Source: Thermoanaerobaculia bacterium (lineage in GTDB: Bacteria > Acidobacteriota > Thermoanaerobaculia > Thermoanaerobaculales > Sulfomarinibacteraceae). From it: 64,000 nt of DNA. The DNA lies in assembly GCA_027061805.1 (NCBI GenBank), contig JAMOWA010000051.1:49718-113717 (forward strand), in the 5' to 3' direction. Shown here piece by piece: positions 17,731 to 27,401 of the stretch (the first letter of the stretch is position 1; the number at the start of each line of letters is the position of its first letter). The translations under genes and the position numbers were made by a program. The notes beneath the pieces are model-generated. The model was not told the origin of the DNA. It searched no databases and saw only the letters and a program-made list of their open reading frames with translations.

Positions 17731-18884
17731 CGTTGCACCTCCATGAGCCGCAGCCAGCGGCGGGGATCCGTCGAGCGGCCGTCCTCCCTGATCTCGATGT
17801 AGAGGTTGCCCCCCTCCTTCGGCGGCGGCGCCAGCCCGAGAGGGGTCCCCATGGTCACGTTCTGGTCCCGCCGCACGAGAATTGTAGCAAGCCCCGCCGC
17901 CAGGGAGTACACCCCATGGCCGTGGTCCACCACCACCATGTTGCCGTAGCCCCTGAAGTGCCGGGCGTAGGCCACCACCCCGGGGAAGATCGCCCCCACC
18001 TTCGTCCCGCCCTTCACGTCGAGCCTCAGTCCGTTGCACACGGTGTAGGTGTCGTACTCCTCGAGGCGGTGCTTCCCGAAGGTCTTCACGATCCTGCCCG
18101 TCGCGGGCCAGGGCAGCGCCCCGCGGTACCGCCGGATGTCCTCGTTTCCGGTCATGCGCTCACGGCTGGCCAGGACCCCCATGAGCCGTTCCAGGGCGGC
18201 CTCCCGCTGCCGGTACTCCTCCAGGCGGTTCCTCGTGCGGACCACCTGCCGCTCCAGCGCCCGGCGTTCCCGGGCCGCCTCTGTGCGAACGCTGTCGAGC
18301 TCGGCCCGGCGCCGTTCCAGCTCCACGGCCTGCACCTGGGCACGGCTCAGGACGGCGCTGAGCTCGGCGAGCCGGTCCCTGTGGAGGCGGCTCAGCTCGT
18401 CGTACTCCCGGGTGAGGCGAAGCTGTCCGGCGGTGAGGACGGCGATGGTCCCGATGGAGCTGGACAGGCGCCCCCCACGGGCCGCGTCGTAGAGGAGCTG
18501 CAGGGGTCCGGGATCGCCGAGGAGCGCACCGAGGGCAAGAAAGGCGCGGAGCGCCTTCCTCCGGCGCTCCAGCTCCCCTGCGAGCTCCACGGCTTCACGC
18601 CGGAGCTCCAGGATCTCGTCCCGGCTCGTTCGCAGGAGGGTCTCCACCTCCGCCACCCTCGCCTCCGCCAGCTGGAGCTGCGCCTCGATGCGGGCCTCCC
18701 TCTGCCTGGCGTCGGATGTCCTGGAGTCGAGGTCGCCGAGCCGCCGCTGCAGGCTCCGGATCCGGGCCCTGATGGCGGCGAGCTCGTCGGGTTCCGTGCC
18801 GGTCACCCGCCCCGTTCCCGCCCCGATGCCCGGGGCGGCCACCAGGAGGATCACGAGGAGCAGCCCTGCATGGCGGCGTGCCAC
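17727..18884 (-). CDS. EnvC-like murein hydrolase activator (coiled coil + degenerate LytM/M23)
   Basis: Signal peptide, long coiled coil, FRGYGNMVVVDHGHGVYSLAAGLATILVRRDQNVTMGTPLG...NLYIEIREDGRSTDPRRWL; LytM catalytic His replaced. Confidence 0.85.
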   Translation of the reverse strand: MARRHAGLLLVILLVAAPGIGAGTGRVTGTEPDELAAIRARIRSLQRRLGDLDSRTSDARQREARIEAQLQLAEARVAEVETLLRTSRDEILELRREAVELAGELERRRKALRAFLALGALLGDPGPLQLLYDAARGGRLSSSIGTIAVLTAGQLRLTREYDELSRLHRDRLAELSAVLSRAQVQAVELERRRAELDSVRTEAARERRALERQVVRTRNRLEEYRQREAALERLMGVLASRERMTGNEDIRRYRGALPWPATGRIVKTFGKHRLEEYDTYTVCNGLRLDVKGGTKVGAIFPGVVAYARHFRGYGNMVVVDHGHGVYSLAAGLATILVRRDQNVTMGTPLGLAPPPKEGGNLYIEIREDGRSTDPRRWLRLMEVQR

Positions 18885-18890
18885 GGCGGT

Positions 18891-21029
18891 CTACGCGCCT
18901 CCCCCACCCTGGAGGAACACCACCCCCCGGACCTTCTCGGGTGGCGACTCGCCCAGGAGGCCCAGAATGGTCGGGTAGACGTCGATCATGTCCACGCGCT
19001 GCCGGTCCAGCGGGCGGTTGGCGAAGAGGATCCCCTGCACCACGGCGGGATCCAGGGTGCAGTGGTCGCCGCTCCACGGCCGGGCGTTGTCCATGAACAG
19101 CTCGTTGGGCATCCCCCCGAGCGCGCTCTGCCACGAGATGCGGTACCCCTCCGAGGTGGTGACCACCATGTCCGGCACGAGGTTGGGATCGAAGTCGTGG
19201 TAGATCTCCTCGCGGAGGTACACCCGGGCCACAGGGTGCTTCCCGGTCTCGGGATCCACGATGGATTCCAGCTGGCGGGCCAGCGTCCGCCGGAGCTCCT
19301 CGTAGCGGCGTCCCGCCGGGACGATCCCGCCGGACTCACGGCCCCTCAGGTTCACGTAGAGGCCGCCCAGCCCCAGGGAGTAGGCGCGGCTGCGGGTCCA
19401 GTCCACGTTGGGCCAGAACTGGCCCCTGTCGAACAGCGTCTCGAGGTCCTGCGTCCTTCCCTCGCCGCCCGTGAGGGCGAGGTACCCGTTCCGGGCCAGC
19501 CAGGTGTTGATGTTGAAGGACCGCCTCCAGGTGGAGAAGCCGTGGTCGGACAGCACCAGGAGCGTGTCCTCCGGCCCGAGACCCTCCATCACCTCGCCCA
19601 CGATGGAGTCCATGACCTGGTAGCTCTCCAGGAACGCCTGGCGGTACCGTGGCGCCCTCTCGGGGTCGTGGGCGGGATGCTCCGGATCCATGAAGCGGAA
19701 CAGGATGTGGCCGATGCGGTCCGTGAACTCGAAGTAGTGGACCAGGAGCTGCTCGTCGCCGTCCAGGAACCTGCGGAGCAGCCCGCGGAAGGCCTCCTCG
19801 GTGTTGTGGACGTCTTCCAGGAACACCTCCTCGTCCACCACCTTCTCGCTGACGCCCCAGGTGTCCACGGCCCAGCCCGCGGTCTTGTAGGGCCCCACCT
19901 CCCGCTTCAGCAGGCCCGCCCAGTCCGCCGGCGAGGAGATCAGGAAGCCGGGGGGCAGCCGCTCGGGATCCAGCTGGAGGGAGGTCAGGTAGAGCCTGAT
20001 CTCGGGATCCAGCGCCAGCAGGCGGAACCGGGCCATGGCGTGGAGCGTGACCAGGGGGTTGAAGCGGAACGCCACCTCGAGCCACGGGCTCCACTCGCCG
20101 GGACGGACGGTGGCGGTCTGTCCGCAGGTCTCGATCTCCAGGAACGAGTGGTCCGGGGCCACCTTCAGGGTCAGCGGCGCGTCGATCCGCGGGGGCCGGT
20201 CGAACAGGCGGTTCGGAGGCCCTGGGATGTAGGTCTCGATGGTGCCGTCGGCCCTGTCGAGCCCGATGATCTCGATGGAGAACTCGTTGTCGCTGCCCAG
20301 CTGGTAGAAGGGATCCGAGGTGTAGTAGGCGGGGCTCCCGATCCGGCCCCGGGCGTCGGGCACGCCCAGGCCCGAGAGCAGGTGGCCGTTGGCGAAGGGG
20401 CGGGCCGGGAAGGTCACCGGGATCCGCCCGACCACGCAGGAATGCCCGTGCTCCCCGGCCACCTGCCAGAAGGGCGTTCCCTGCCGGTTGTTGACCACCT
20501 CCGGAACCTTCTCGGGAATCCAGTGGGAGCCGATCCAGAAACCCGCCGCCCCGAGGGCGAGTCCGGGAAGCAAGGCCCAGAGCCAGGCACGGCGCCTGCG
20601 GAACACCGCCAGGGGGACGAAGACCAGGAGCCATCCGGCCACGGCTCCCATCACCAGGAGGACAGCGGGGTTGTTCCCGCCCCAGAGGAAGGGCCGCGAA
20701 CCCTCCTTCGCCACCCCGAAGGCCGGCATGTAGGTCTCCGGGTCGCGCACCAGGAAGTCGAAGATCCGCGTCCCACCGGGATCCCGCCCCGTGGTGAAGG
20801 TGGACCACGACACGGGCGTCTGCGCCGGGACCGTGGGGTTCAGGCGGGCGTAGCCCCCGGCCCTGGCGAGTCGCTCCAGGTTGGGCAGGAGCCCCTCGGC
20901 CATCCACTGCTCCGTGAGCCGGGAGTCCGCGCCGTCGAAGCCCAGCACGATCACCCGTCCCTCCGGGGATGCCGCCCACCCCGGCACCGCCACCAGGAGC
21001 ACGATCGAGATGAGGACCCATCGCTTCAT
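18891..21029 (-). CDS. Alkaline phosphatase superfamily phosphodiesterase/nucleotide pyrophosphatase-like, with internal TM segments
   Basis: VIVLGFDGADSRLTEQWMAEGLLPNLERLA, PVSWSTFTTG, VLSDHGFSTWRRSFNIN; signal peptide. Confidence 0.85.
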   Translation of the reverse strand: MKRWVLISIVLLVAVPGWAASPEGRVIVLGFDGADSRLTEQWMAEGLLPNLERLARAGGYARLNPTVPAQTPVSWSTFTTGRDPGGTRIFDFLVRDPETYMPAFGVAKEGSRPFLWGGNNPAVLLVMGAVAGWLLVFVPLAVFRRRRAWLWALLPGLALGAAGFWIGSHWIPEKVPEVVNNRQGTPFWQVAGEHGHSCVVGRIPVTFPARPFANGHLLSGLGVPDARGRIGSPAYYTSDPFYQLGSDNEFSIEIIGLDRADGTIETYIPGPPNRLFDRPPRIDAPLTLKVAPDHSFLEIETCGQTATVRPGEWSPWLEVAFRFNPLVTLHAMARFRLLALDPEIRLYLTSLQLDPERLPPGFLISSPADWAGLLKREVGPYKTAGWAVDTWGVSEKVVDEEVFLEDVHNTEEAFRGLLRRFLDGDEQLLVHYFEFTDRIGHILFRFMDPEHPAHDPERAPRYRQAFLESYQVMDSIVGEVMEGLGPEDTLLVLSDHGFSTWRRSFNINTWLARNGYLALTGGEGRTQDLETLFDRGQFWPNVDWTRSRAYSLGLGGLYVNLRGRESGGIVPAGRRYEELRRTLARQLESIVDPETGKHPVARVYLREEIYHDFDPNLVPDMVVTTSEGYRISWQSALGGMPNELFMDNARPWSGDHCTLDPAVVQGILFANRPLDRQRVDMIDVYPTILGLLGESPPEKVRGVVFLQGGGGA

Positions 21030-21119
21030 GGGGAGCGATTGTACCCCACCAGGGCCGATCACGGCCGGAGTGCACTCCCCTGTCCGATCCGGGAAGACCG
21101 GCTCCCGGCACGGGAAGAA

Positions 21120-21143
21120 ATGGGCCCTCGGGGGAGGGCCCAT
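21120..21143 (-). terminator. Intrinsic terminator downstream of 24682-21167 gene
   Basis: Perfect 9-bp inverted repeat ATGGGCCCT/AGGGCCCAT with 6-nt loop followed on minus strand by TTTCTTCC. Confidence 0.6.
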
Positions 21144-21166
21144 CCGCCGATGCCCCGCGAAGGCGC

Positions 21167-21850
21167 TCAGTCGGTGAGAACACCCGGAATGAAGACCGGG
21201 TCGCCCGAGCGGTTGTCCACCACAGATGCGTAGGTGAGGAAGGAGGCCGGACCGCTGGTCGCGTAGACCACGGCCACGGCACCGGCCTGCACGTCATCGG
21301 TGAACTTCCTGAACACGTCGTTGAGCTGGCGGGCCTCCCATGCACCGAGGTTGACGCTCTCCGTGCCAAGGCTTCTTCCGGCTCCCGTCAGGAGCTCCAC
21401 GCGGAGAGAGATGGGGTTCTCGGAGACGTTGACCAGTCCCACGTTCGTCCGGAAACCCGAGGTGCGGTCGGGCGAGTGCTGGAGTTGCACGAGTCGGACC
21501 GTCTGGCCCCAGCTGAAGGCCTGCGTTCCGGGTACCGGTCCGATGTACTGCCCGAAGGTGCGGTCCCCTGCGTCATTGAATGTCCTGCTGCTGACCGTCA
21601 GCTTTCCCGTCCCGGCCTCGAAGGCCAGGGCACCCGCGCCGTCGGAGCCGTAGGCGTCCGCGAGGATGTCGCCAGACCTCCTGCAGTTGCCATGAACCGC
21701 GCCGAGAGAGGCCTCCCGGGGAGTCCCGCCGACGGCGTCGAGCCAGCGGACGGTCACGTTGCCGATCGCCCCGCTGAAGGCGCAGATCTCCACCGAGGTC
21801 CGCCAGACCGTGCCGTTGTACCCCGTGGCGTGGGCCGCCGCGGCAATCCA
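21167..21850 (-). repeat. C-terminal module copy 2 of the LVIVD/PKD protein
   Basis: AAHATGYNGTVWRTSVEICAFSG...SSRTFNDAGDRTFGQYIG...GFRTNVGLVNVS...YASVVDNRSGDPVFIP. Confidence 0.7.
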
Positions 21851-24682
21851 CACAGGACCCTGCCAGTCGTCCACGGTCTGGACGTAGGTCGGGTCCCCCG
21901 AGACGTTGTCCACCACCGAGGCATAGGGGAACCAGCGGGCGCCCGCAGTGTCCGTGCGGACCACCAGATAGGCGTCCCCGACCGAAGATGTGCCCAGCTT
22001 CGAGGAGAAGACCCTGTTGAGCTGGACATGGGACCATGGCGGGACGTCGAAGCCGGCGGCTCCGAGCTGCTCGCCCAGGGCGGAGAAGCCGGTCACGGTC
22101 AGGTGGATGCTCGAGGCACTGACGTTCGCGACGCCGAGGTTGGTCCGGAAACCGCGTGCCGTGTCGCCCGACTCCTCGAGCTGGACCAGGTAGGCCGTGT
22201 CACCGGCACCGAGAGATCGGCTGATCGGGAGGCCGGGGATGTACTGCCCGTAGGTTCCCGTCCTGGCATCGTTGAAGGTCCTGGACGAGACCACCAGCGG
22301 CCGGTCCGACCCGACATGGAGAGCACCTGCCGCCCGATCGAGACCGAAGGGAGAGTTGAGCACATCGGGAAACCGGACAGTCTCGCCAGCGGGCACGGTG
22401 AACTCCGAGGGCTGTGCCGTGGACCCGTCCTTGCCAGTCTCCAGGAAGAAGAGATCCACCGTCGCATCCCGATTGCCCGGGTTGTGGATCGCGAGATCCG
22501 TCACCCAGGTCGTCCCTCCCGCGCCGGGCACGTGAGCTGCGGCGGGAACCGTGTAGGTGTGAGCGAAGGAGTAGGTGATCGGTGGCAGGTCTCCGCTCGG
22601 GCGGACCACCACCGCCTTGACGACCCTGTCACTTCCCTGTGCGTTGGTCACCTCCAGGGCAACCTGGTAGGTTCCCGAGGAGGCGAAGACGTGCGTGGGA
22701 TTCCGGTCAGTGCTGGTGCCTCCGTCACCGAAGGACCAGCTCCAGGAGTCCGGGGATCCAGATGACAGGTCCGTGAAGCTCACCGTCTCTCCGGCACCGG
22801 GTTCGGATGGAGAGTACGAGAAGTCGGCATCCGGGATGCCCGATCCGCCCCCGCATGCTGACACGTCGAAGAACACGACCCCGCAGGTGTCCTCCGCCAG
22901 GGCGAGACGGTCTCCGACGAACGTGCCACCGTAGGATTCTCCGGGAACCTCGAGGTGCCCGAGAATCTCCAGGGTCGGGAGGTTGGAGAGGTCCACGACG
23001 ACGAGTCCCTGCAGGGCCGATCCCAGGAAGGCGCGTTGTCCCCTGACCGTCACGCTCCGGATCGTGTCGTTCAGGTCCAGGTTGTCCTCGAGTACCGGCG
23101 TCGACGGGTTCTCGACGTCCACGACCGACAGGCCGTCGTAGTAGTCGGCCACCAGGAGACTGGATCCGGACAGCGCAACGTCCAGGGCGATGCCGCTGGT
23201 CGCCACCGTTCCGAGGAGGCGGGGGTGCACGGGATCCGAGATGTCCACAGCGCTGATCCCCGTGGATCCCCGGGCGATGTAGGCCGTGTCACCCTGGACC
23301 GTGATGCCGTAGAGGTTTCCCTCGAGTTCCAGGGTCCCGGCCAGGGAAGGGGAGCTCGGGTGGGTCACGTCCACCACCAGGAGCCCCTCGTCACGGGATG
23401 GGACCAGCGCGTACTGTCCCGCAAGAGCCACGTCCTGCGGATGACCGGGCAGCGAGATGCTTCCCTCGACTGTGGGGGCGGTGAGATCCGACACGTCCAC
23501 GACCGACAGGCCGTACCAGTCCATCACCACGTAGGCCTTCCCTCCGGAGGTCACCAGGGCCGCAGGCGCCCCGGAGAGCGCGACCGACGACACCTCGGCC
23601 GGTCCCCCGGATGCGTCGGGGTCGAGGATGTGCAGACGAACACCGGACGAGTCAACCACCACGGCGTGGCCGGCCGATGCCCCCACGTCGCGGCACTCCC
23701 CTGCTCCGGGAAACCAGGCCTTCGTGCTGGGGGCCGTGGGATCGGACGCGTCCATTCGTGCGGCTCCGGCCGAGTACAGGCTGACCCATCCCGTGGCCCC
23801 CCTCACCGCCGTGGCAACGGGGACTCCCCGCTCCGGCCGGGTGGTGCTCAGGAGCCTCGGGGAGGCGGGGTTCGAGATGTCCACCAGGTGGAGCCCCCCG
23901 AAGTCCCCGGCGACCCAGGCCATGCTGCCCGAGATCGAAATGTGGCCGGTGTACCCCGGCAGCGAGAGCGAGCCCCTTGCTGTGGGGCTCGAGGGATCGG
24001 AGACATCGAGGACCAGGAGCCCATCGTACCCGTTCGCCACGAACAGGTCCGAACCCGAGAAGGTCGCGTCGTCTGCATCGTTGGAGGTGCTCACCGATGC
24101 CAGCTGTCTGGGAGACGACGGAGTGGAGACGTCCACCAGGCGGATCCCGTCTCCGGCCTCCGCCACTACGGCCAGGTTCCCCTTGACGGCGACACCCACG
24201 GAGTAGCGGTCTGCCTTGGAAACCCCGACCCTTGCCGGGCTGGCAGGATCGGAGACGTCGAAGAGGACCATGCCGTCCCAGCCCCCGGCCACGAAGGCCG
24301 TGTTCCCCACGACCTCCACGTCGAGGGCGACGAGGGGTGTCCCGGAGGCCCCCAGCACCCGCATGGAGGCGGGGTCCGAGATGTCCACCACCACCAGCCC
24401 CCTCCGGAAGACAGCGAGGAACGCGTGGTCTCCCGAGACCGAGATGGCGTAGATCGTACCCCCCACGTCCACCTGGCCCTTCGGGGCGTCGGTAGTGGCC
24501 GATGCTGCCAGCAGCAGGCTGCCGCTCCCGTAGAAGACGGTATCCCCTCCGAGTGCCACGTGGTACGTCACACCGAAGGCCCAGCGTCCCTCCACGGTCG
24601 GACATTCCGCCGCCACCGCGATCGTCACCACGACCGCAACACCGATGATTGCCATCACTCCACATGTCAATTTCCGGAACAT
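21167..24682 (-). CDS. Secreted LVIVD-repeat beta-propeller / PKD-domain protein with duplicated C-terminal module
   Basis: Signal peptide MFRKLTCGVMAIIGVAVVVTIAVAAECP; >10 units of the type LVVVDISDPASPxxxG; PKD motif FTDLSSGSPDSWSWSFGDGGTSTDRNPTHVF; GAGGAGG RBS. Confidence 0.85.
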   Translation of the reverse strand: MFRKLTCGVMAIIGVAVVVTIAVAAECPTVEGRWAFGVTYHVALGGDTVFYGSGSLLLAASATTDAPKGQVDVGGTIYAISVSGDHAFLAVFRRGLVVVDISDPASMRVLGASGTPLVALDVEVVGNTAFVAGGWDGMVLFDVSDPASPARVGVSKADRYSVGVAVKGNLAVVAEAGDGIRLVDVSTPSSPRQLASVSTSNDADDATFSGSDLFVANGYDGLLVLDVSDPSSPTARGSLSLPGYTGHISISGSMAWVAGDFGGLHLVDISNPASPRLLSTTRPERGVPVATAVRGATGWVSLYSAGAARMDASDPTAPSTKAWFPGAGECRDVGASAGHAVVVDSSGVRLHILDPDASGGPAEVSSVALSGAPAALVTSGGKAYVVMDWYGLSVVDVSDLTAPTVEGSISLPGHPQDVALAGQYALVPSRDEGLLVVDVTHPSSPSLAGTLELEGNLYGITVQGDTAYIARGSTGISAVDISDPVHPRLLGTVATSGIALDVALSGSSLLVADYYDGLSVVDVENPSTPVLEDNLDLNDTIRSVTVRGQRAFLGSALQGLVVVDLSNLPTLEILGHLEVPGESYGGTFVGDRLALAEDTCGVVFFDVSACGGGSGIPDADFSYSPSEPGAGETVSFTDLSSGSPDSWSWSFGDGGTSTDRNPTHVFASSGTYQVALEVTNAQGSDRVVKAVVVRPSGDLPPITYSFAHTYTVPAAAHVPGAGGTTWVTDLAIHNPGNRDATVDLFFLETGKDGSTAQPSEFTVPAGETVRFPDVLNSPFGLDRAAGALHVGSDRPLVVSSRTFNDARTGTYGQYIPGLPISRSLGAGDTAYLVQLEESGDTARGFRTNLGVANVSASSIHLTVTGFSALGEQLGAAGFDVPPWSHVQLNRVFSSKLGTSSVGDAYLVVRTDTAGARWFPYASVVDNVSGDPTYVQTVDDWQGPVWIAAAAHATGYNGTVWRTSVEICAFSGAIGNVTVRWLDAVGGTPREASLGAVHGNCRRSGDILADAYGSDGAGALAFEAGTGKLTVSSRTFNDAGDRTFGQYIGPVPGTQAFSWGQTVRLVQLQHSPDRTSGFRTNVGLVNVSENPISLRVELLTGAGRSLGTESVNLGAWEARQLNDVFRKFTDDVQAGAVAVVYATSGPASFLTYASVVDNRSGDPVFIPGVLTD
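21857..22545 (-). repeat. C-terminal module copy 1 of the LVIVD/PKD protein
   Basis: AAHVPGAGGTTWVTDLAIHNPG...SSRTFNDARTGTYGQYIP...GFRTNLGVANVS...YASVVDNVSGDPTYV. Confidence 0.7.
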
Positions 24683-24727
24683 GCCGACCTCCTCGAGCAA
24701 CTCGTTCTTCTTCTGCCGGTACCAGGA

Positions 24728-24742
24728 GCATGAACCGTGCCA
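24728..24742 (-). promoter_or_regulatory. Sigma54 (-24/-12) promoter for 24682-21167 gene
   Basis: Minus-strand TGGCACGGTTCATGC (consensus TGGCAC-N5-TTGC), giving a ~35-nt leader with GAGGAGG before the ATG. Confidence 0.6.
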
Positions 24743-25076
24743 GTTGAGCTCAAGGAAGGGCCGAACCCTCGTGTGGTTCGCGGCAGCACACCGCCCGCAG
24801 GTGTTCTCGGGACCTGATGGGAATGAACCGCCCCGTGTCAGGGACCGGCAATGTCTCACCTTCAAGACATGCGGGTCCCGGAAACGAGATTGCCACCCCG
24901 CCGTCGGATCCCATGCCGTGGACACACAGAACCGGGCCGACGGCTTCCGGCACGGCTCACTCCCGGATCTCCATGAAACCGCCCCGGCACCGGAGGGAGC
25001 ACACCGCCCGGATGCAGGTTCCGATCCTCACCCGGATCGTCCCTCTCGACCGGGCCAATCCGACCGGGCCAGGGGG

Positions 25077-26396
25077 TCAGGATCCGGTGTCTCCGTCCGT
25101 GATCGCGTTCCGGGACGTGGTCGCCCCGGACCACCGCACCCGGCGGAGGGCGTGGAGGCCGAACCCGTCCCAGTGATCTGCCGGGTACAGGCGCAGGCCG
25201 CCGGCCGGCGTCCCCACCACGGGCACGCCCGGGGGCAGGAAGGGCACGAGGTCCACGATCTCGAACCCCGGTGGGACCTCCTCGAAATGCTCCTCGTTCT
25301 CCTCGGGCTCCAGCGAGCATGTGGTGTAGAGGAGCACGCCACCGGGCGCGACGGCGCCGAGAGCCGCGCCGATCATCCGCCGCTGCACTCCGGCGCGTTC
25401 GGGGATCGCTCCGGGATCCAGGCGCCACCTGAGCTCGGGGTGCCGCCGGAGGGTCCCGGTCCCGGAGCAGGGGGCGTCGAGGGCCACCAGGCCGGCCCTC
25501 CCCTGGCGTATCGCGGGTCTCGTGGCGTCCGCCACCACGCCGTCCACCTCCACGCCCGCGAGGCGGGCCAGCCGGCGGACCAGCGCCAGGCGCCGTGCCG
25601 AAAGGTCACAGGCGATCACCTCGCTCCACCCGCCGAGCCGGGCTGCCAGCACGGCCTTGCCGCCGGGCGCGGCACACAGGTCCAGCAGCGACCCCTTCCC
25701 CGCCAGGGCCACCGCCAGGTGGGCGACCAGCTGCGAGGCCGGATCCTGGACGTAGGCCCTCCCGGCTGCGGCCTCCGCGGCCATCAGCGCGTCGTCCCCC
25801 GGGGCACGCCAGGCTCCGGGGCACCAGGGATGGGGCTCGACGACGTGGAGGGAGGGAGCCGCTCCACCCCCGTCCTCCGCGTCCCGGACCCACCACACCC
25901 AGACCGACGCCGGACGCTGGTTCGCACGGACGATCTCCCGGGCAGCATCCTCGCCGAACGCGGTGCACCAGCGCCGGTACATCCAGCCGGGGTGGGACCA
26001 GAGCACGTCGGGAGGGGCGTTCTCCTCCAGCCGGTTCCATGCATCCACGGCACGGCGCAGCACAGCGTTCACCAGGCCAGAGGCGGACCCCTTGCCCAGG
26101 CGGCGCACGAGATGCACGGCACCGTCCACCGCGACGGCCGCCGGACTGCCCAGCACCGCCGTCTCCACGAGCCCGAGGCGCAGGGCCACCCGGACCTCGG
26201 GATCAAGCCGGCCCGCCCTCGCCCCGAGGAGGGGGTCGGTGGCGGCGTCGAGCCGCCGCCTCCAACGAAGGACGGCGAGGACCCGGGCCCGCACTCCCGG
26301 GCGTCCCCCACCGGAGAGGAGGCGGGACGCGAAGGCACCCTCCTCCACCCGGAGCAGCAGCCGGGCCGCGGTCAGCCTGTCAGCCGAAGCGCTCAC
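25077..26396 (-). CDS. rsmB: 16S rRNA (cytosine967-C5)-methyltransferase
   Basis: NusB-like N-terminus; LLDLCAAPGGKA, LDAPCSGTGTLRRHPELRWR, LLYTTCSLEPEENE. Confidence 0.9.
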   Translation of the reverse strand: MSASADRLTAARLLLRVEEGAFASRLLSGGGRPGVRARVLAVLRWRRRLDAATDPLLGARAGRLDPEVRVALRLGLVETAVLGSPAAVAVDGAVHLVRRLGKGSASGLVNAVLRRAVDAWNRLEENAPPDVLWSHPGWMYRRWCTAFGEDAAREIVRANQRPASVWVWWVRDAEDGGGAAPSLHVVEPHPWCPGAWRAPGDDALMAAEAAAGRAYVQDPASQLVAHLAVALAGKGSLLDLCAAPGGKAVLAARLGGWSEVIACDLSARRLALVRRLARLAGVEVDGVVADATRPAIRQGRAGLVALDAPCSGTGTLRRHPELRWRLDPGAIPERAGVQRRMIGAALGAVAPGGVLLYTTCSLEPEENEEHFEEVPPGFEIVDLVPFLPPGVPVVGTPAGGLRLYPADHWDGFGLHALRRVRWSGATTSRNAITDGDTGS

Positions 26397-27318
26397 CGGC
26401 GGTGACCCGTTCCCCGATCAGGAAGGCGTCCGCCGGCATCCGCCGGCGCCCCTCACGCTGGAGCTCCGTGATGCGAACGGCGCTCCCGCCACCGCACCGG
26501 ACCACGATTCCCCCTGCGTCGGCGTGGAGGATCGTTCCGGGTTCCTCCGTCCCCGGTGGTGCGGGGCGGACCTCCTCCAGTCCGTGGATCTTCAGGCGCC
26601 CCCCCCGGAACTTCGTGTACAGCCCGGGCCAGGGGGTGAAGGCCCTGAGCCGGTTGACCAGGCGCCGGGCGGACATCTCCCAGTCGATCTTGCCGAAGCT
26701 CCGCCGGAGCATGGGACTCACCGTGGCCCCCTCCTCGGGCTGGGGCCTGGGTACGACGCTGCCGTCCTCCAGCCCGTCCAGGGTCTCCAGCACCAGCTCG
26801 GAGCCCAGCTCGGCCAGCCGGGCCCCCAGCTCCTCCGCCGTCTCGCCGGGCTCGATGGGAACCCGCCTCTGGAGCAGGATGGGGCCGGTGTCCATCCCCT
26901 CGTCCAGGAGCATGGTGGTCACCCCGGTGACCCTGTCGCCGCTGGCCAGGGCCCACTGGACGGGCGACGGACCACGGTGGCGGGGCAACAGGCTCGGGTG
27001 GAGGTTGACGTATCCGCGGGGAAGGACCTCCAGCGCGGCAGGCGGAATGAGCTTCCCGTAGGCGACCACCACGCCCACGTCGGCTCCCGCCTCGCGGAGC
27101 CGTTCGAGGACATCGGGTTTCTTGAGGCTCCCGGGCTGCACCACGGGAAGGCCCAGCTTGCGGGCCATCTCGACCACCGGTGGGGCGGTGAGGACCTGGT
27201 GGCGCCCCACCGGCCTGTCCGGGCGGGAGACCACCAGGACCACCTCGTGGCGGCTGGCCGCGAGCCTTCTCAGCGTGGGCAGGGCGAACTCGGGAGTCCC
27301 GAAGAAGATGACCTTCAT
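26380..27318 (-). CDS. fmt: Methionyl-tRNA formyltransferase
   Basis: MKVIFFGTPEFALPTLRRLAA, NLHPSLLPRHRGPSPVQWAL. Confidence 0.93.
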   Translation of the reverse strand: MKVIFFGTPEFALPTLRRLAASRHEVVLVVSRPDRPVGRHQVLTAPPVVEMARKLGLPVVQPGSLKKPDVLERLREAGADVGVVVAYGKLIPPAALEVLPRGYVNLHPSLLPRHRGPSPVQWALASGDRVTGVTTMLLDEGMDTGPILLQRRVPIEPGETAEELGARLAELGSELVLETLDGLEDGSVVPRPQPEEGATVSPMLRRSFGKIDWEMSARRLVNRLRAFTPWPGLYTKFRGGRLKIHGLEEVRPAPPGTEEPGTILHADAGGIVVRCGGGSAVRITELQREGRRRMPADAFLIGERVTAGERFG

Positions 27319-27389
27319 GCGACAGAGTCTACACCACGATCCCGGGCCTGGCCGCCCCCCACCCCGCTTGCGATGAAGGCCGGAGGCGG

Positions 27390-27395
27390 TAAAAT
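27390..27395 (+). promoter_or_regulatory. -10 box (TAAAAT) 6 nt before GTG start
   Basis: TTGCGA-16-TAAAAT-6-GTG(27402): predicted +1 coincides with start codon. Confidence 0.5.
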
Positions 27396-27401
27396 CGTCG
27401 G

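Noticed and set aside
17727-18884. Degenerate LytM active site in the EnvC-like protein as a novelty in itself
   Set aside because: Loss of catalytic His is normal for EnvC-type amidase activators.
17418-21233. 1271-aa plus-strand ORF covering the envC/phosphodiesterase region
   Set aside because: Shadow ORF of real minus-strand genes; low-complexity G/P/R/H composition, no domain signature.
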